Assembly (NCBI RefSeq): GCF_022347725.1
Contig: NZ_JAKRGB010000002.1
Span: forward strand, 62,001 to 126,000
DNA: 64,000 nt
From: Ruegeria sp. Ofav3-42
GTDB lineage: Bacteria > Pseudomonadota > Alphaproteobacteria > Rhodobacterales > Rhodobacteraceae
Reading direction: 5' to 3'
Part shown: positions 27,063 to 34,455 of the stretch, one piece after another
How positions within the stretch are numbered: position 1 is the first letter of the stretch
Layout of the letters: each line of letters opens with the position of its first letter
Notes under the pieces: model-generated
Databases searched by the model: none
What the model saw: the letters and a program-made list of their open reading frames with translations, nothing else
Told to the model about the DNA's origin: nothing
Translations under genes and position numbers: made by a program

Positions 27063-28229
27063 TCACTTTTGCCAACGACCGCCGAAATCTTCGGGGATCA
27101 ACAGGTTGTGGCGGCCCAGACTATCTACATTCCGCTCGCCGCACAGCGCCATTGTGGTGTCCAGTTCCTTGTGGATGACATCCAACGCTGTAGCCACGCC
27201 TTTTTGGCCCATCGCGCCAAGCCCGTAGACGAAAGCACGACCGATATACGTGCCTTTTGCACCCAATGCCAAAGCTTTCAGAACGTCCTGTCCCGAGCGG
27301 ATACCGCTGTCCAGGTGGACTTCGACGTCACTGCCGACGGCGTCCAAGATCTCGGGCAGTACACGGATCGAACTGAGCGCGCCGTCCAGCTGGCGCCCGC
27401 CATGGTTTGATACGACGATGGCATCGGCACCAAGCTTGGCCGCCATCCTGGCGTCCTCGGCGTCCAGTATGCCCTTCAGAATAACTTTGCCGCCCCATTG
27501 TTCCATCAGCTTCTCGACCTTGCTCCAGTCAAGGCTGGGATCGAACTGCTCGGCCGTCCATGCGCCCAGGGATGAAGCGTCCGAAACGCCCTCGGCATGA
27601 CCAACGATATTGCCGAACTCGCGCCGATGTGCACCCAGCATCTCGATCCCCCAAGCCCATTTGGTCATCAGGTTGGCGATCGTCTTGGCGGTCAGTTTCG
27701 GCGGGGCCGACAGGCCGTTTTTCAGGTCTTTGTGCCGCTGGCCCAGAATTTGCAGATCCAGGGTAATGACCAGTGCCGAACAGTTGGCATCCTTGGCACG
27801 TTGGATCAGTCGGCCCACATAGTCCTGATCTTTCATGGTATAGAGCTGAAACCAAAAGGGCTTGTCCGTATACTCAGCAACATCTTCGATCGAGTTGATC
27901 GACATAGTCGACAGCGTGAATGGTACTCCAAATTCTTCGGCAGCCTTTGCGGCCTTCATTTCGCCATCCGCGTGCTGCATGCCCGTCAGGCCAACAGGGG
28001 CGAGTGCCACCGGCATCGCGACGTCCTCACCGATCATTTGCGAAGCGGTCGAGCGCCCGTCCATGTCCACCGCAACCCGCTGGCGCAGTCTTATATCTTC
28101 AAAGTCCGAGCTGTTGTCGCGGAAGGTCTGCTCGGTCCAGCTGCCGCTTTCAGCATAGTCGAAAAACATGCGCGGTACACGGCGTTCGTAGATGCGTTTC
28201 AGGTCGTCAATATTGGTGATCACGGGCAT
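27063..28229 (-). CDS. lldD: FMN-dependent alpha-hydroxy-acid dehydrogenase (L-lactate dehydrogenase type)
   Basis: 388 residues from the ATG at 28229; the frame extends 27 residues further upstream without family likeness. The family oxidises L-lactate or related 2-hydroxy acids with FMN. Motifs are RVPRMFFDYAESGSWTEQTFRDN near the N terminus, VALAPVGLTGM, the active-site SNHGGRQLDGA and the FMN phosphate site DSGIRSGQDVLKALALGA. L-lactate is the likely substrate, but glycolate or mandelate cannot be excluded. A palindromic repeat lies just after the stop codon. Confidence 0.88.
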   Translation of the reverse strand: MPVITNIDDLKRIYERRVPRMFFDYAESGSWTEQTFRDNSSDFEDIRLRQRVAVDMDGRSTASQMIGEDVAMPVALAPVGLTGMQHADGEMKAAKAAEEFGVPFTLSTMSINSIEDVAEYTDKPFWFQLYTMKDQDYVGRLIQRAKDANCSALVITLDLQILGQRHKDLKNGLSAPPKLTAKTIANLMTKWAWGIEMLGAHRREFGNIVGHAEGVSDASSLGAWTAEQFDPSLDWSKVEKLMEQWGGKVILKGILDAEDARMAAKLGADAIVVSNHGGRQLDGALSSIRVLPEILDAVGSDVEVHLDSGIRSGQDVLKALALGAKGTYIGRAFVYGLGAMGQKGVATALDVIHKELDTTMALCGERNVDSLGRHNLLIPEDFGGRWQK

Positions 28230-28330
28230 GTGTTTCGGCCTTTGCAAGACTGGTTCTTTTTCTTTACCAATTACCTTCAGATCTCGCAACGTCACGAAAA
28301 CGCGGTTCAATGACGCGTGTAATCAGACAA

Positions 28331-28364
28331 CAAAAAACGCAGCCGACCGGGGCAGACTGCGTTG
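28331..28364 (-). terminator. intrinsic terminator after trpA
   Basis: On the minus strand AACGCAG (28363-28357) pairs with CTGCGTT (28342-28336), followed by TTTTTG. It begins about 20 bp after the trpA stop. Confidence 0.85.
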
Positions 28365-28383
28365 AAATGCGAAAAGCTCGGGA

Positions 28384-29175
28384 TCAGACCGAGTGCGCAC
28401 CGTCCGCCAGAGTTTTTACAAAGTCCAGCACTTCGGCGGCGGGTTTGCCAGCAGCGATCTGGCTGACGATGGCTGATCCGACCACAGCACCGTCGGCCAC
28501 GGTTGCGATTGCCCGTGATTTCTCGGGCGTATTGATCCCGAAGCCAACGATGACAGGCAGATCAGTTGCGGACTTGATCCGCGCGACTTCGGGGCCGACA
28601 TTTGTGGCTTCGGCCTCTGCCGCGCCCGTAATGCCAGTGATCGAGACGTAATAAACAAAGCCGGATGTGTTCTGCAGGACGCGCGGCAGGCGTTTATCAT
28701 CCGTGGTCGGTGTCGCAAGGCGAATGAAGTTCAAACCTGCGGCCTGCGCGGGAAGGCACAGTTCATCGTCTTCTTCCGGCGGTAGATCGACCACGATCAA
28801 CCCGTCGATGCCCGCCTCTTTGGCATCGACAAGAAACTTATCGACCCCGCGGCTATAGATCGGGTTGTAGTACCCCATCAGCACAATCGGAGTGGTGTCG
28901 TCGGTTTCGCGAAACGCCCGCGCCAGATCCAGCGTCCGTTGCAGAGTCATGCCACCGTCCAGCGCACGCTGACCGGCGGCCTGGATCGTCGGGCCATCCG
29001 CCATCGGGTCGGTGAAGGGCAACCCTAGTTCGATGACATCGACACCGGCGCCCGGCAAACCCTTTACGATTTCCAGTGATGCATCGAAATCGGGGTCGCC
29101 GGCCATGATATAGGCGACAAAGGCTTTCTTTCCTTGTTCCTTCAGAGCGGCGAACTTGGCGTCGATACGGGTCAT
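28384..29175 (-). CDS. trpA: tryptophan synthase alpha chain
   Basis: 263 residues from ATG 29175, with AAGGA upstream. It cleaves indole-3-glycerol phosphate to indole. Motifs are [19 protein letters not shown] with catalytic Glu and Asp, the loop DLPPEE (active-site Asp), and [13 protein letters not shown]. It is a TIM barrel that pairs with TrpB, whose gene is 8 kb away on the other strand. A terminator follows. Confidence 0.97.
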   Translation of the reverse strand: MTRIDAKFAALKEQGKKAFVAYIMAGDPDFDASLEIVKGLPGAGVDVIELGLPFTDPMADGPTIQAAGQRALDGGMTLQRTLDLARAFRETDDTTPIVLMGYYNPIYSRGVDKFLVDAKEAGIDGLIVVDLPPEEDDELCLPAQAAGLNFIRLATPTTDDKRLPRVLQNTSGFVYYVSITGITGAAEAEATNVGPEVARIKSATDLPVIVGFGINTPEKSRAIATVADGAVVGSAIVSQIAAGKPAAEVLDFVKTLADGAHSV

Positions 29176-29254
29176 GGGCAGTCCTTGCAATCAGGTTCAG
29201 ACCTGATGTGCAGAAACTTTAAGGGGAAATCAATCCCGGCGGGCGCAGATTACG

Positions 29255-29740
29255 TCAGAACGCCCAATGGTATCGCAGTAAGGCCGAGTTTACGCCCGGG
29301 TTGTCGTCCTGTGTGCTGGCATTGGACTTATGTGTAATGGCCAAGGACACGCTATTGCCATTGTTCAGCGTGTAGCCGACGCCCAGCAGGCTGCGAATCT
29401 GGAATTCACCACCTAGATCGTTCAGGTCGTCACCTTCTGAAAAATACCCGGGCATGACGCTGCCTTCGACGAACCAGCGGTCGGCAAAGGTGTAGGTTCC
29501 GATCAGGCCTATCCCGATATGAAAGTCGGCAGCTGTATCAACGGTCAGGGCGCCTCCCCATGTGGCGGAAAAACGCGTGGCTTCGTGAAATGGCCGGTGA
29601 TGGTATTCGACGGAAATTACAGCTTCGTCTTTAGATAGGCTGTCAGAAAAATCTGAAAAACCGGCGCCAAAGACAACGGACTGCGCTTGCGCTGTTTGGG
29701 CAGCGAACAGAAGCGCAATGATTGCAGCAAAATACTTCAT
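29255..29740 (-). CDS. PagL-like lipid A 3-O-deacylase (acyloxyacyl hydrolase family)
   Basis: 161 residues. The N terminus MKYFAAIIALLFAAQTAQAQ is a signal peptide, and the C terminus ends in RYHWAF with the terminal aromatic residue of an outer-membrane barrel. The segment AITHKSNAS matches the H-x-S-N motif of PagL, whose His and Ser remove the 3-linked acyl chain of lipid A. Length and strand pattern fit an eight-stranded barrel. Such genes are common in Rhodobacteraceae but rarely tested. Confidence 0.72.
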   Translation of the reverse strand: MKYFAAIIALLFAAQTAQAQSVVFGAGFSDFSDSLSKDEAVISVEYHHRPFHEATRFSATWGGALTVDTAADFHIGIGLIGTYTFADRWFVEGSVMPGYFSEGDDLNDLGGEFQIRSLLGVGYTLNNGNSVSLAITHKSNASTQDDNPGVNSALLRYHWAF

Positions 29741-29939
29741 ATCATGTATTCACTATTTGTTTGATCGCAACGTTTTACATGGTGAGCTTAGTGTGCCGAT
29801 TTCAATCCAGGCAAGATCACGTATGCCCAACGGATTTGTGATGTTGCAAATTGAACCGGCGGGCCATTCCGTGGTCCGGCTTGCGTATTTCCCCGGACCT
29901 GCATAGAAGCAGCGCTCGAATGGTATGCAGGAGGCCGTC

Positions 29940-31037
29940 ATGGGCTTTAAAATGGGAATCGTGGGATTGCCGAATGTGGGCAAGTCGACCCTATTCAATG
30001 CGCTGACCAAAACCGCGGCTGCGCAGGCTGCGAACTTCCCGTTCTGCACGATTGAACCCAATGTGGGTGACGTGGCCGTGCCTGACGACCGGCTGGACAA
30101 GCTGGCGGCCATTGCAAGTTCAAAACAGATCATCCCGACGCGGATGACCTTTGTGGACATCGCCGGGCTGGTGAAGGGCGCCTCGAAAGGTGAGGGGCTG
30201 GGCAACCAGTTTCTGGCCAACATTCGTGAGACTGATGCCATCGCGCATGTACTGCGTTGTTTCGAAGATGGTGATGTGACTCATGTCGATGGCCGTGTCG
30301 ATCCGGTGGCCGATGCCGACACGATTGAGACCGAGCTGATGCTGGCCGATCTGGAAAGCATCGAAAAGCGCCGCGCCAACCTGGTCCGCAAGCTAAAAGG
30401 CAACGACAAAGAGGCGCAGCAGCAGGAACGCTTGCTGGCCGAGGCGCAAGCGATGCTGGAAAACGGCAAGCCCGCGCGCTTGGTCGAAGTTTCAGACGAA
30501 GACGTCAAAGCCTGGAAGATGCTGCAACTGCTGACCACCAAGCCGGTGCTCTATGTCTGCAACGTGTCCGAGGAAGAAGCAGCCGAAGGCAACGAATACT
30601 CGGCCAAGGTTGCCGAGATGGCTGCGGCGCAGGGCAATTCTCACGTCATCATCAGCGCCAAGATCGAAGAAGAAATCAGCCTGCTGGACGACGACGAAGC
30701 TCAGATGTTCCTTGAGGAGATGGGGCTGGAAGAGCCTGGTCTCGACCGTTTGATCCGCGCTGGTTACGACCTTCTGAAGCTGGAAACCTATTTCACCGTC
30801 GGCCCGAAAGAGGCCCGCGCCTGGACCATCCGCACCGGTACAGCCGCGCCGCAGGCGGCTGGCGTGATCCACGGTGATTTCGAGAAGGGTTTCATCCGCG
30901 CCGAAACCATCGCTTATGACGACTACATCGCCGCCAATGGCGAACAAGGCGCCAAAGAGGCAGGCAAGATGCGGGCCGAGGGCAAGGGATACATCGTCAA
31001 GGACGGCGATGTGATGCATTTCCTGTTCAACACCTGA
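29940..31037 (+). CDS. ychF: redox-regulated ribosome-binding ATPase YchF
   Basis: 365 residues from the ATG at 29940, which has AGGAGG upstream; an in-frame start 15 bases earlier (29925) would overlap that site. YchF is an Obg-family P-loop protein that prefers ATP. Motifs are [15 protein letters not shown] (G1), [10 protein letters not shown] (switch I) and [10 protein letters not shown] (G3). A coiled-coil insertion (about 125-200) and a C-terminal TGS domain (from about 280, [14 protein letters not shown]) follow. It is divergent from the PagL-like gene. Confidence 0.97.
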   Translation: MGFKMGIVGLPNVGKSTLFNALTKTAAAQAANFPFCTIEPNVGDVAVPDDRLDKLAAIASSKQIIPTRMTFVDIAGLVKGASKGEGLGNQFLANIRETDAIAHVLRCFEDGDVTHVDGRVDPVADADTIETELMLADLESIEKRRANLVRKLKGNDKEAQQQERLLAEAQAMLENGKPARLVEVSDEDVKAWKMLQLLTTKPVLYVCNVSEEEAAEGNEYSAKVAEMAAAQGNSHVIISAKIEEEISLLDDDEAQMFLEEMGLEEPGLDRLIRAGYDLLKLETYFTVGPKEARAWTIRTGTAAPQAAGVIHGDFEKGFIRAETIAYDDYIAANGEQGAKEAGKMRAEGKGYIVKDGDVMHFLFNT

Positions 31038-31050
31038 TCAATGCAGGAGT

Positions 31051-31074
31051 ACCCGATCCAGATGGAGATCGGGT
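31051..31074. terminator. hairpin between ychF and the SnoaL-like gene
   Basis: ACCCGATC (31051-31058) pairs perfectly with GATCGGGT (31067-31074) around eight bases. It lies between convergent genes and has no T run, so terminator function is only likely from position. Confidence 0.4.
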
Positions 31075-31092
31075 GCACATTGTTCGCCGTTC

Positions 31093-31605
31093 TTAGTTTT
31101 CCAAGCCAAGCTGCTTTCGCTGCGTGAAGAAATCCCACACGACCCAGCTTTCTGCTATCTGGCCGTTGGCAATTCGGTCGATCTGAACACCGGTCCAGTC
31201 AACCGAACGGCCAGTGGCGGGCAGCCCGAGATAGGGGCCATTCTGGGTTCCATAAAAGCGCCAGTGGGTGGATACGCGGTCGCCTTCTGCGGTCTGTTCC
31301 AAAATCTCGACCTTCAGGTCGGGAAAGGCCTTGTGGTTATCTTCAACAATGCCGGCCCATGTGGTCAGGTCGACGCTGCCCGTGCCACCGGAGGCTAATG
31401 GCGCTTGATGGTTTTGATAGCCTTCGGCGAAAATGGCCTCGTCAATCGTGGATTCTGCGGCCCACATTTCAAGAGCCTGTCGGGAAAGGTTTTTTGCTGC
31501 AGAAACGTCATTCTCTTGTGCCATGGCAACTCCTCCTGCCGAAAAAGCCAGCGACGCCGCCAGCACCCATATACACGCAACCAAGCCGAAACGTTCTCTG
31601 ACCAT
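31093..31605 (-). CDS. exported SnoaL-like (NTF2-fold) protein
   Basis: 170 residues from ATG 31605, with GGAGGA upstream. Residues 1-30 (ending GVAMAQ) are a signal peptide. The rest is a SnoaL/ester-cyclase-like domain with the pattern HQAPLASGGTG, DLKVEILEQTAEGDRVSTHWRFYGTQNGPYLGLPATG and IAESWVVWD, typical of the NTF2-like fold. Relatives act as cyclases or have unknown roles; no catalytic assignment is possible. It is divergently transcribed from the LysR gene at 31772 and could be one of its targets. Confidence 0.75.
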   Translation of the reverse strand: MVRERFGLVACIWVLAASLAFSAGGVAMAQENDVSAAKNLSRQALEMWAAESTIDEAIFAEGYQNHQAPLASGGTGSVDLTTWAGIVEDNHKAFPDLKVEILEQTAEGDRVSTHWRFYGTQNGPYLGLPATGRSVDWTGVQIDRIANGQIAESWVVWDFFTQRKQLGLEN

Positions 31606-31771
31606 TGAAGTCCTCCGCCCATCATGTCGACTCCGGTCCACGATAGCGCGGTCATCGCAGCAGAACAAAGTGCAATCCACGGCTATGCGCCATGCCCGGA
31701 CCGCAACTAGCGCTTTTACGGCGACGCAAACGCGTTACTGTGCGACGGGCCAGACTTTAGGACACCGCCGC

Positions 31772-32653
31772 ATGATCGAAATCCGCGACCTCCAACTTCT
31801 TAACGCCCTGGCGCGGCATCAGCACTTTGCAAAAGCGGCGGAGGAATGCGGCATTTCCCAGCCAGCGTTCTCGATGCGCATTCGTAACCTCGAGGATCGA
31901 CTGGGCGTGTCCATCGTTCGCAGGGCCAACCGGTTTCAGGGGCTGACCGAAGAAGGTGAGATGATCGTGCGCCGCGCAAGGCGTATTCTTGACGACGCCA
32001 AGGCGCTGGAGCAGCAGGTGCTGGCCGCACGGGGTGAGATTACCGGGACGTTGATTCTGGGCGTGATTCCGACGGCGATTGCGTTCACGGGGCGGCTGAT
32101 CAAACGCCTGCAGCAAGCCCATCCACGTATTCTGTCGCGAATCGAAACGATGTCTGCCTCGGCCATCCAACACCGCCTGGATGAGGGGAGTCTGGACGCG
32201 GGCATCACCTATGGCGACAGCATCGGTACCGATCTGCGGCAAGTACAGCCTTTGTACGAAGAAACCTATGTACTGCTGGTCCCATCCCATATGACCGAAG
32301 AAACCGGTCCGATCCCCTGGGCTCAGGTGGCGGAATTCCCGATCAGCCTTCTGGAGCCGCAGATGCAGAACCGTCGTATCCTCGACCGCATCTTTGCCGA
32401 GCAGGGGCTGCATCCGCATGTGGTCGCCGAAACCAGCGGCTTTACCGCGTCGATGGTCATGGCGCGCGAGGGGCTTGCGGCCACGGTTGTGCCCCGTGTC
32501 CTGATCCGCGCTTTGGGTGATTTGAAGGGAACAAAAGTGCTGCCACTAATCGATCCTGTTGTAAGTAAACCGATTTGTCTGGCGACCCTTAGTCGTGACC
32601 CCGAATTGCCAACGGTTGAGGCCTTACGTGCTGTGGTGACGTCTTTACGGTGA
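31772..32653 (+). CDS. LysR-family transcriptional regulator, likely of formate dehydrogenase
   Basis: 293 residues from the ATG at 31772; the same frame is open to 31433, but only this start begins with the canonical MIEIRDLQLLNALARHQHFAKAAEECGISQPAFS helix-turn-helix. The C-terminal 200 residues form the substrate-binding domain. It lies 85 bp upstream of the formate dehydrogenase genes in the same direction, as do the FdsR-type regulators of fds operons, and the gap contains a TTATCG-N8-CGATAA dyad. Regulation of fds is therefore likely but inferred. Confidence 0.85.
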   Translation: MIEIRDLQLLNALARHQHFAKAAEECGISQPAFSMRIRNLEDRLGVSIVRRANRFQGLTEEGEMIVRRARRILDDAKALEQQVLAARGEITGTLILGVIPTAIAFTGRLIKRLQQAHPRILSRIETMSASAIQHRLDEGSLDAGITYGDSIGTDLRQVQPLYEETYVLLVPSHMTEETGPIPWAQVAEFPISLLEPQMQNRRILDRIFAEQGLHPHVVAETSGFTASMVMAREGLAATVVPRVLIRALGDLKGTKVLPLIDPVVSKPICLATLSRDPELPTVEALRAVVTSLR

Positions 32654-32663
32654 TAAACTGTCG

Positions 32664-32683
32664 TTATCGTGCGATTGCGATAA
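32664..32683. promoter_or_regulatory. probable LysR operator upstream of formate dehydrogenase
   Basis: TTATCG (32664-32669) and CGATAA (32678-32683) form a perfect dyad with eight bases between. A GATAA (32652-32656) forms a second dyad with the same TTATC, and the string continues with further GCGAT units up to about 32695. The layout suits binding of a LysR tetramer to a recognition and an activation site. Confidence 0.5.
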
Positions 32684-32738
32684 GCGATTTGACGATATGC
32701 TATTCTGATGAGACACGGAGCCTCAATCGGAGGGCATC

Positions 32739-34442
32739 ATGGCACCATTAGACACCAAGCCATCAGGCGCGCCAAAGGGCGTCTGGAAGTCAGGTAAAGG
32801 CAAAGGGCGGCACACGCCCAAAGGCCGTCAGTTCACGGATGAAGCGCAGGTTGAGATACATCGCCTGCTGGGCGATCGCCCGCGCCGTCGTGATCTGCTG
32901 ATCGAATTCCTGCATTTGATTCAGGACGAACACGGCCATATCAGCGCCGACCACATTGCCGCTTTGGCGGTTGAGATGCGGATTGGTCAGGCTGAGATCT
33001 ACGAAACCGCGACATTCTATGCCCATTTCGATGTGGTGAAAGAAGGTGAGACGCCGCCTCCCGCGTTGACGATCCGTGTCTGTGATTCTCTGTCCTGCGA
33101 AATGGCCGGTGCCCAGCAGTTGCAAAAGGCGCTGGAAGATGGGCTGGACCCGGCAGAGGTTCGTGTTGTTCGCGCGCCTTGCATGGGCCGCTGCGACACG
33201 GCTCCGGTGTTGGAGATCGGCCACAACCATATCGATCACGCCACCCCTGAAAAGGTGCAGGCCGCAATTGCTGCCAACGACACCCACGCCCATCTGCCCG
33301 ATTACGAAGCCTTTGCCGCTTACGAGACAAACGGCGGCTACGCCAAGCTGAAAGAGTTGCGTGATGGCGGCGATTGGGAGAAGGTGCAGGAAGACGTCCT
33401 GTCCTCGGGCCTGCGTGGTCTGGGCGGCGCTGGCTTCCCGTCCGGCAAGAAATGGGGCTTTGTTCGGATGAACGAAGGTCCGCGCTATCTGGCCGTGAAC
33501 GGCGATGAGGGCGAGCCCGGCACGTTCAAAGACCGTTACTATCTGGAGCGTACGCCGCATGTCTTTCTTGAAGGCATGCTGATCGCCGCGTGGGCGGTCG
33601 AGGCCGAGACCTGCTTTATCTACATGCGCGATGAATACCCGGCGGTGCTGGAGATCCTGCGTCGTGAGATTGCAGCACTGGAAGACGCTGGGATTGTCGA
33701 GAAGGGCTATATCGATCTGCGCCGCGGTGCTGGTGCCTATATCTGCGGCGAAGAATCCGCGATGATCGAGTCCATCGAAGGTAAAAAGGGCCTGCCGCGC
33801 CACCGTCCTCCGTTCGTGGCGCAGGTTGGGGTCTTTAACCGCCCGACCTTGGTGCACAATGTCGAGACGCTGTATTGGGTCACCAAAGTGTGCCGCGAGG
33901 GGCCGGAATGCCTCAACAGCACTGAAAAGAACGGTCGCAAGGGTCTGCGCAGCTATTCCGTTTCGGGCCGGGTGGCCAAGCCAGGGGTCTACCTGCTGCC
34001 CGCAGGCTCGACCATTCTGGATGTGATTGATGCCGCTGAAGGCATGGCTGAAGGCCAGACCTTCAAAGCATATCAGCCGGGCGGCCCATCCTCAGGCCTG
34101 CTGCCTGCGTCGATGGACGATATCCCGTTGGATTTCGACACCTTGCAACCGCATGGCACATTTATCGGTTCCGCCGCCGTGGTGGTTCTGTCTGATCAGG
34201 ACACCGCCCGCGATGCGGCGCTTAACATGCTGCGGTTCTTCGAGGATGAAAGCTGTGGCCAGTGCACCCCCTGCCGGGCGGGCTGCGAAAAGGCGGTCAA
34301 GCTGATGCAGGCTGACAAATGGGATCAGGACCTGCTGGAGGATCTGTGTCAGGTCATGGGCGATGCCTCGATCTGCGGTCTGGGGCAGGCGGCCCCGAAC
34401 CCGATCCGCCTTGTCATGAAACATTTCGCTGACGAAATCTGA
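32739..34442 (+). CDS. fdsB: NAD-dependent formate dehydrogenase, fused gamma and beta subunits
   Basis: 567 residues, a NuoE-like plus NuoF-like fusion. Residues from about 35 to 170 are the 24-kDa gamma part with the [2Fe-2S] cysteines in CDSLSCE and APCMGRCD. From about 200 the beta part shows the NADH/FMN motifs GLGGAGFPSGKKW and NGDEGEPGTFKDR, then CGEESAMIESIEG, and the [4Fe-4S] site ESCGQCTPCRAGC. In Cupriavidus and Rhodobacter capsulatus these are separate genes (fdsG, fdsB). It passes electrons from the alpha subunit to NAD+. It lies directly before fdsA. Confidence 0.93.
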   Translation: MAPLDTKPSGAPKGVWKSGKGKGRHTPKGRQFTDEAQVEIHRLLGDRPRRRDLLIEFLHLIQDEHGHISADHIAALAVEMRIGQAEIYETATFYAHFDVVKEGETPPPALTIRVCDSLSCEMAGAQQLQKALEDGLDPAEVRVVRAPCMGRCDTAPVLEIGHNHIDHATPEKVQAAIAANDTHAHLPDYEAFAAYETNGGYAKLKELRDGGDWEKVQEDVLSSGLRGLGGAGFPSGKKWGFVRMNEGPRYLAVNGDEGEPGTFKDRYYLERTPHVFLEGMLIAAWAVEAETCFIYMRDEYPAVLEILRREIAALEDAGIVEKGYIDLRRGAGAYICGEESAMIESIEGKKGLPRHRPPFVAQVGVFNRPTLVHNVETLYWVTKVCREGPECLNSTEKNGRKGLRSYSVSGRVAKPGVYLLPAGSTILDVIDAAEGMAEGQTFKAYQPGGPSSGLLPASMDDIPLDFDTLQPHGTFIGSAAVVVLSDQDTARDAALNMLRFFEDESCGQCTPCRAGCEKAVKLMQADKWDQDLLEDLCQVMGDASICGLGQAAPNPIRLVMKHFADEI

Positions 34443-34455
34443 GGGAGACAGAGCC

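Noticed and set aside
31433..31771. N-terminal extension of the LysR gene
   Set aside because: The helix-turn-helix begins at 31772, and the upstream codons overlap the divergent SnoaL-like gene and its promoter region.
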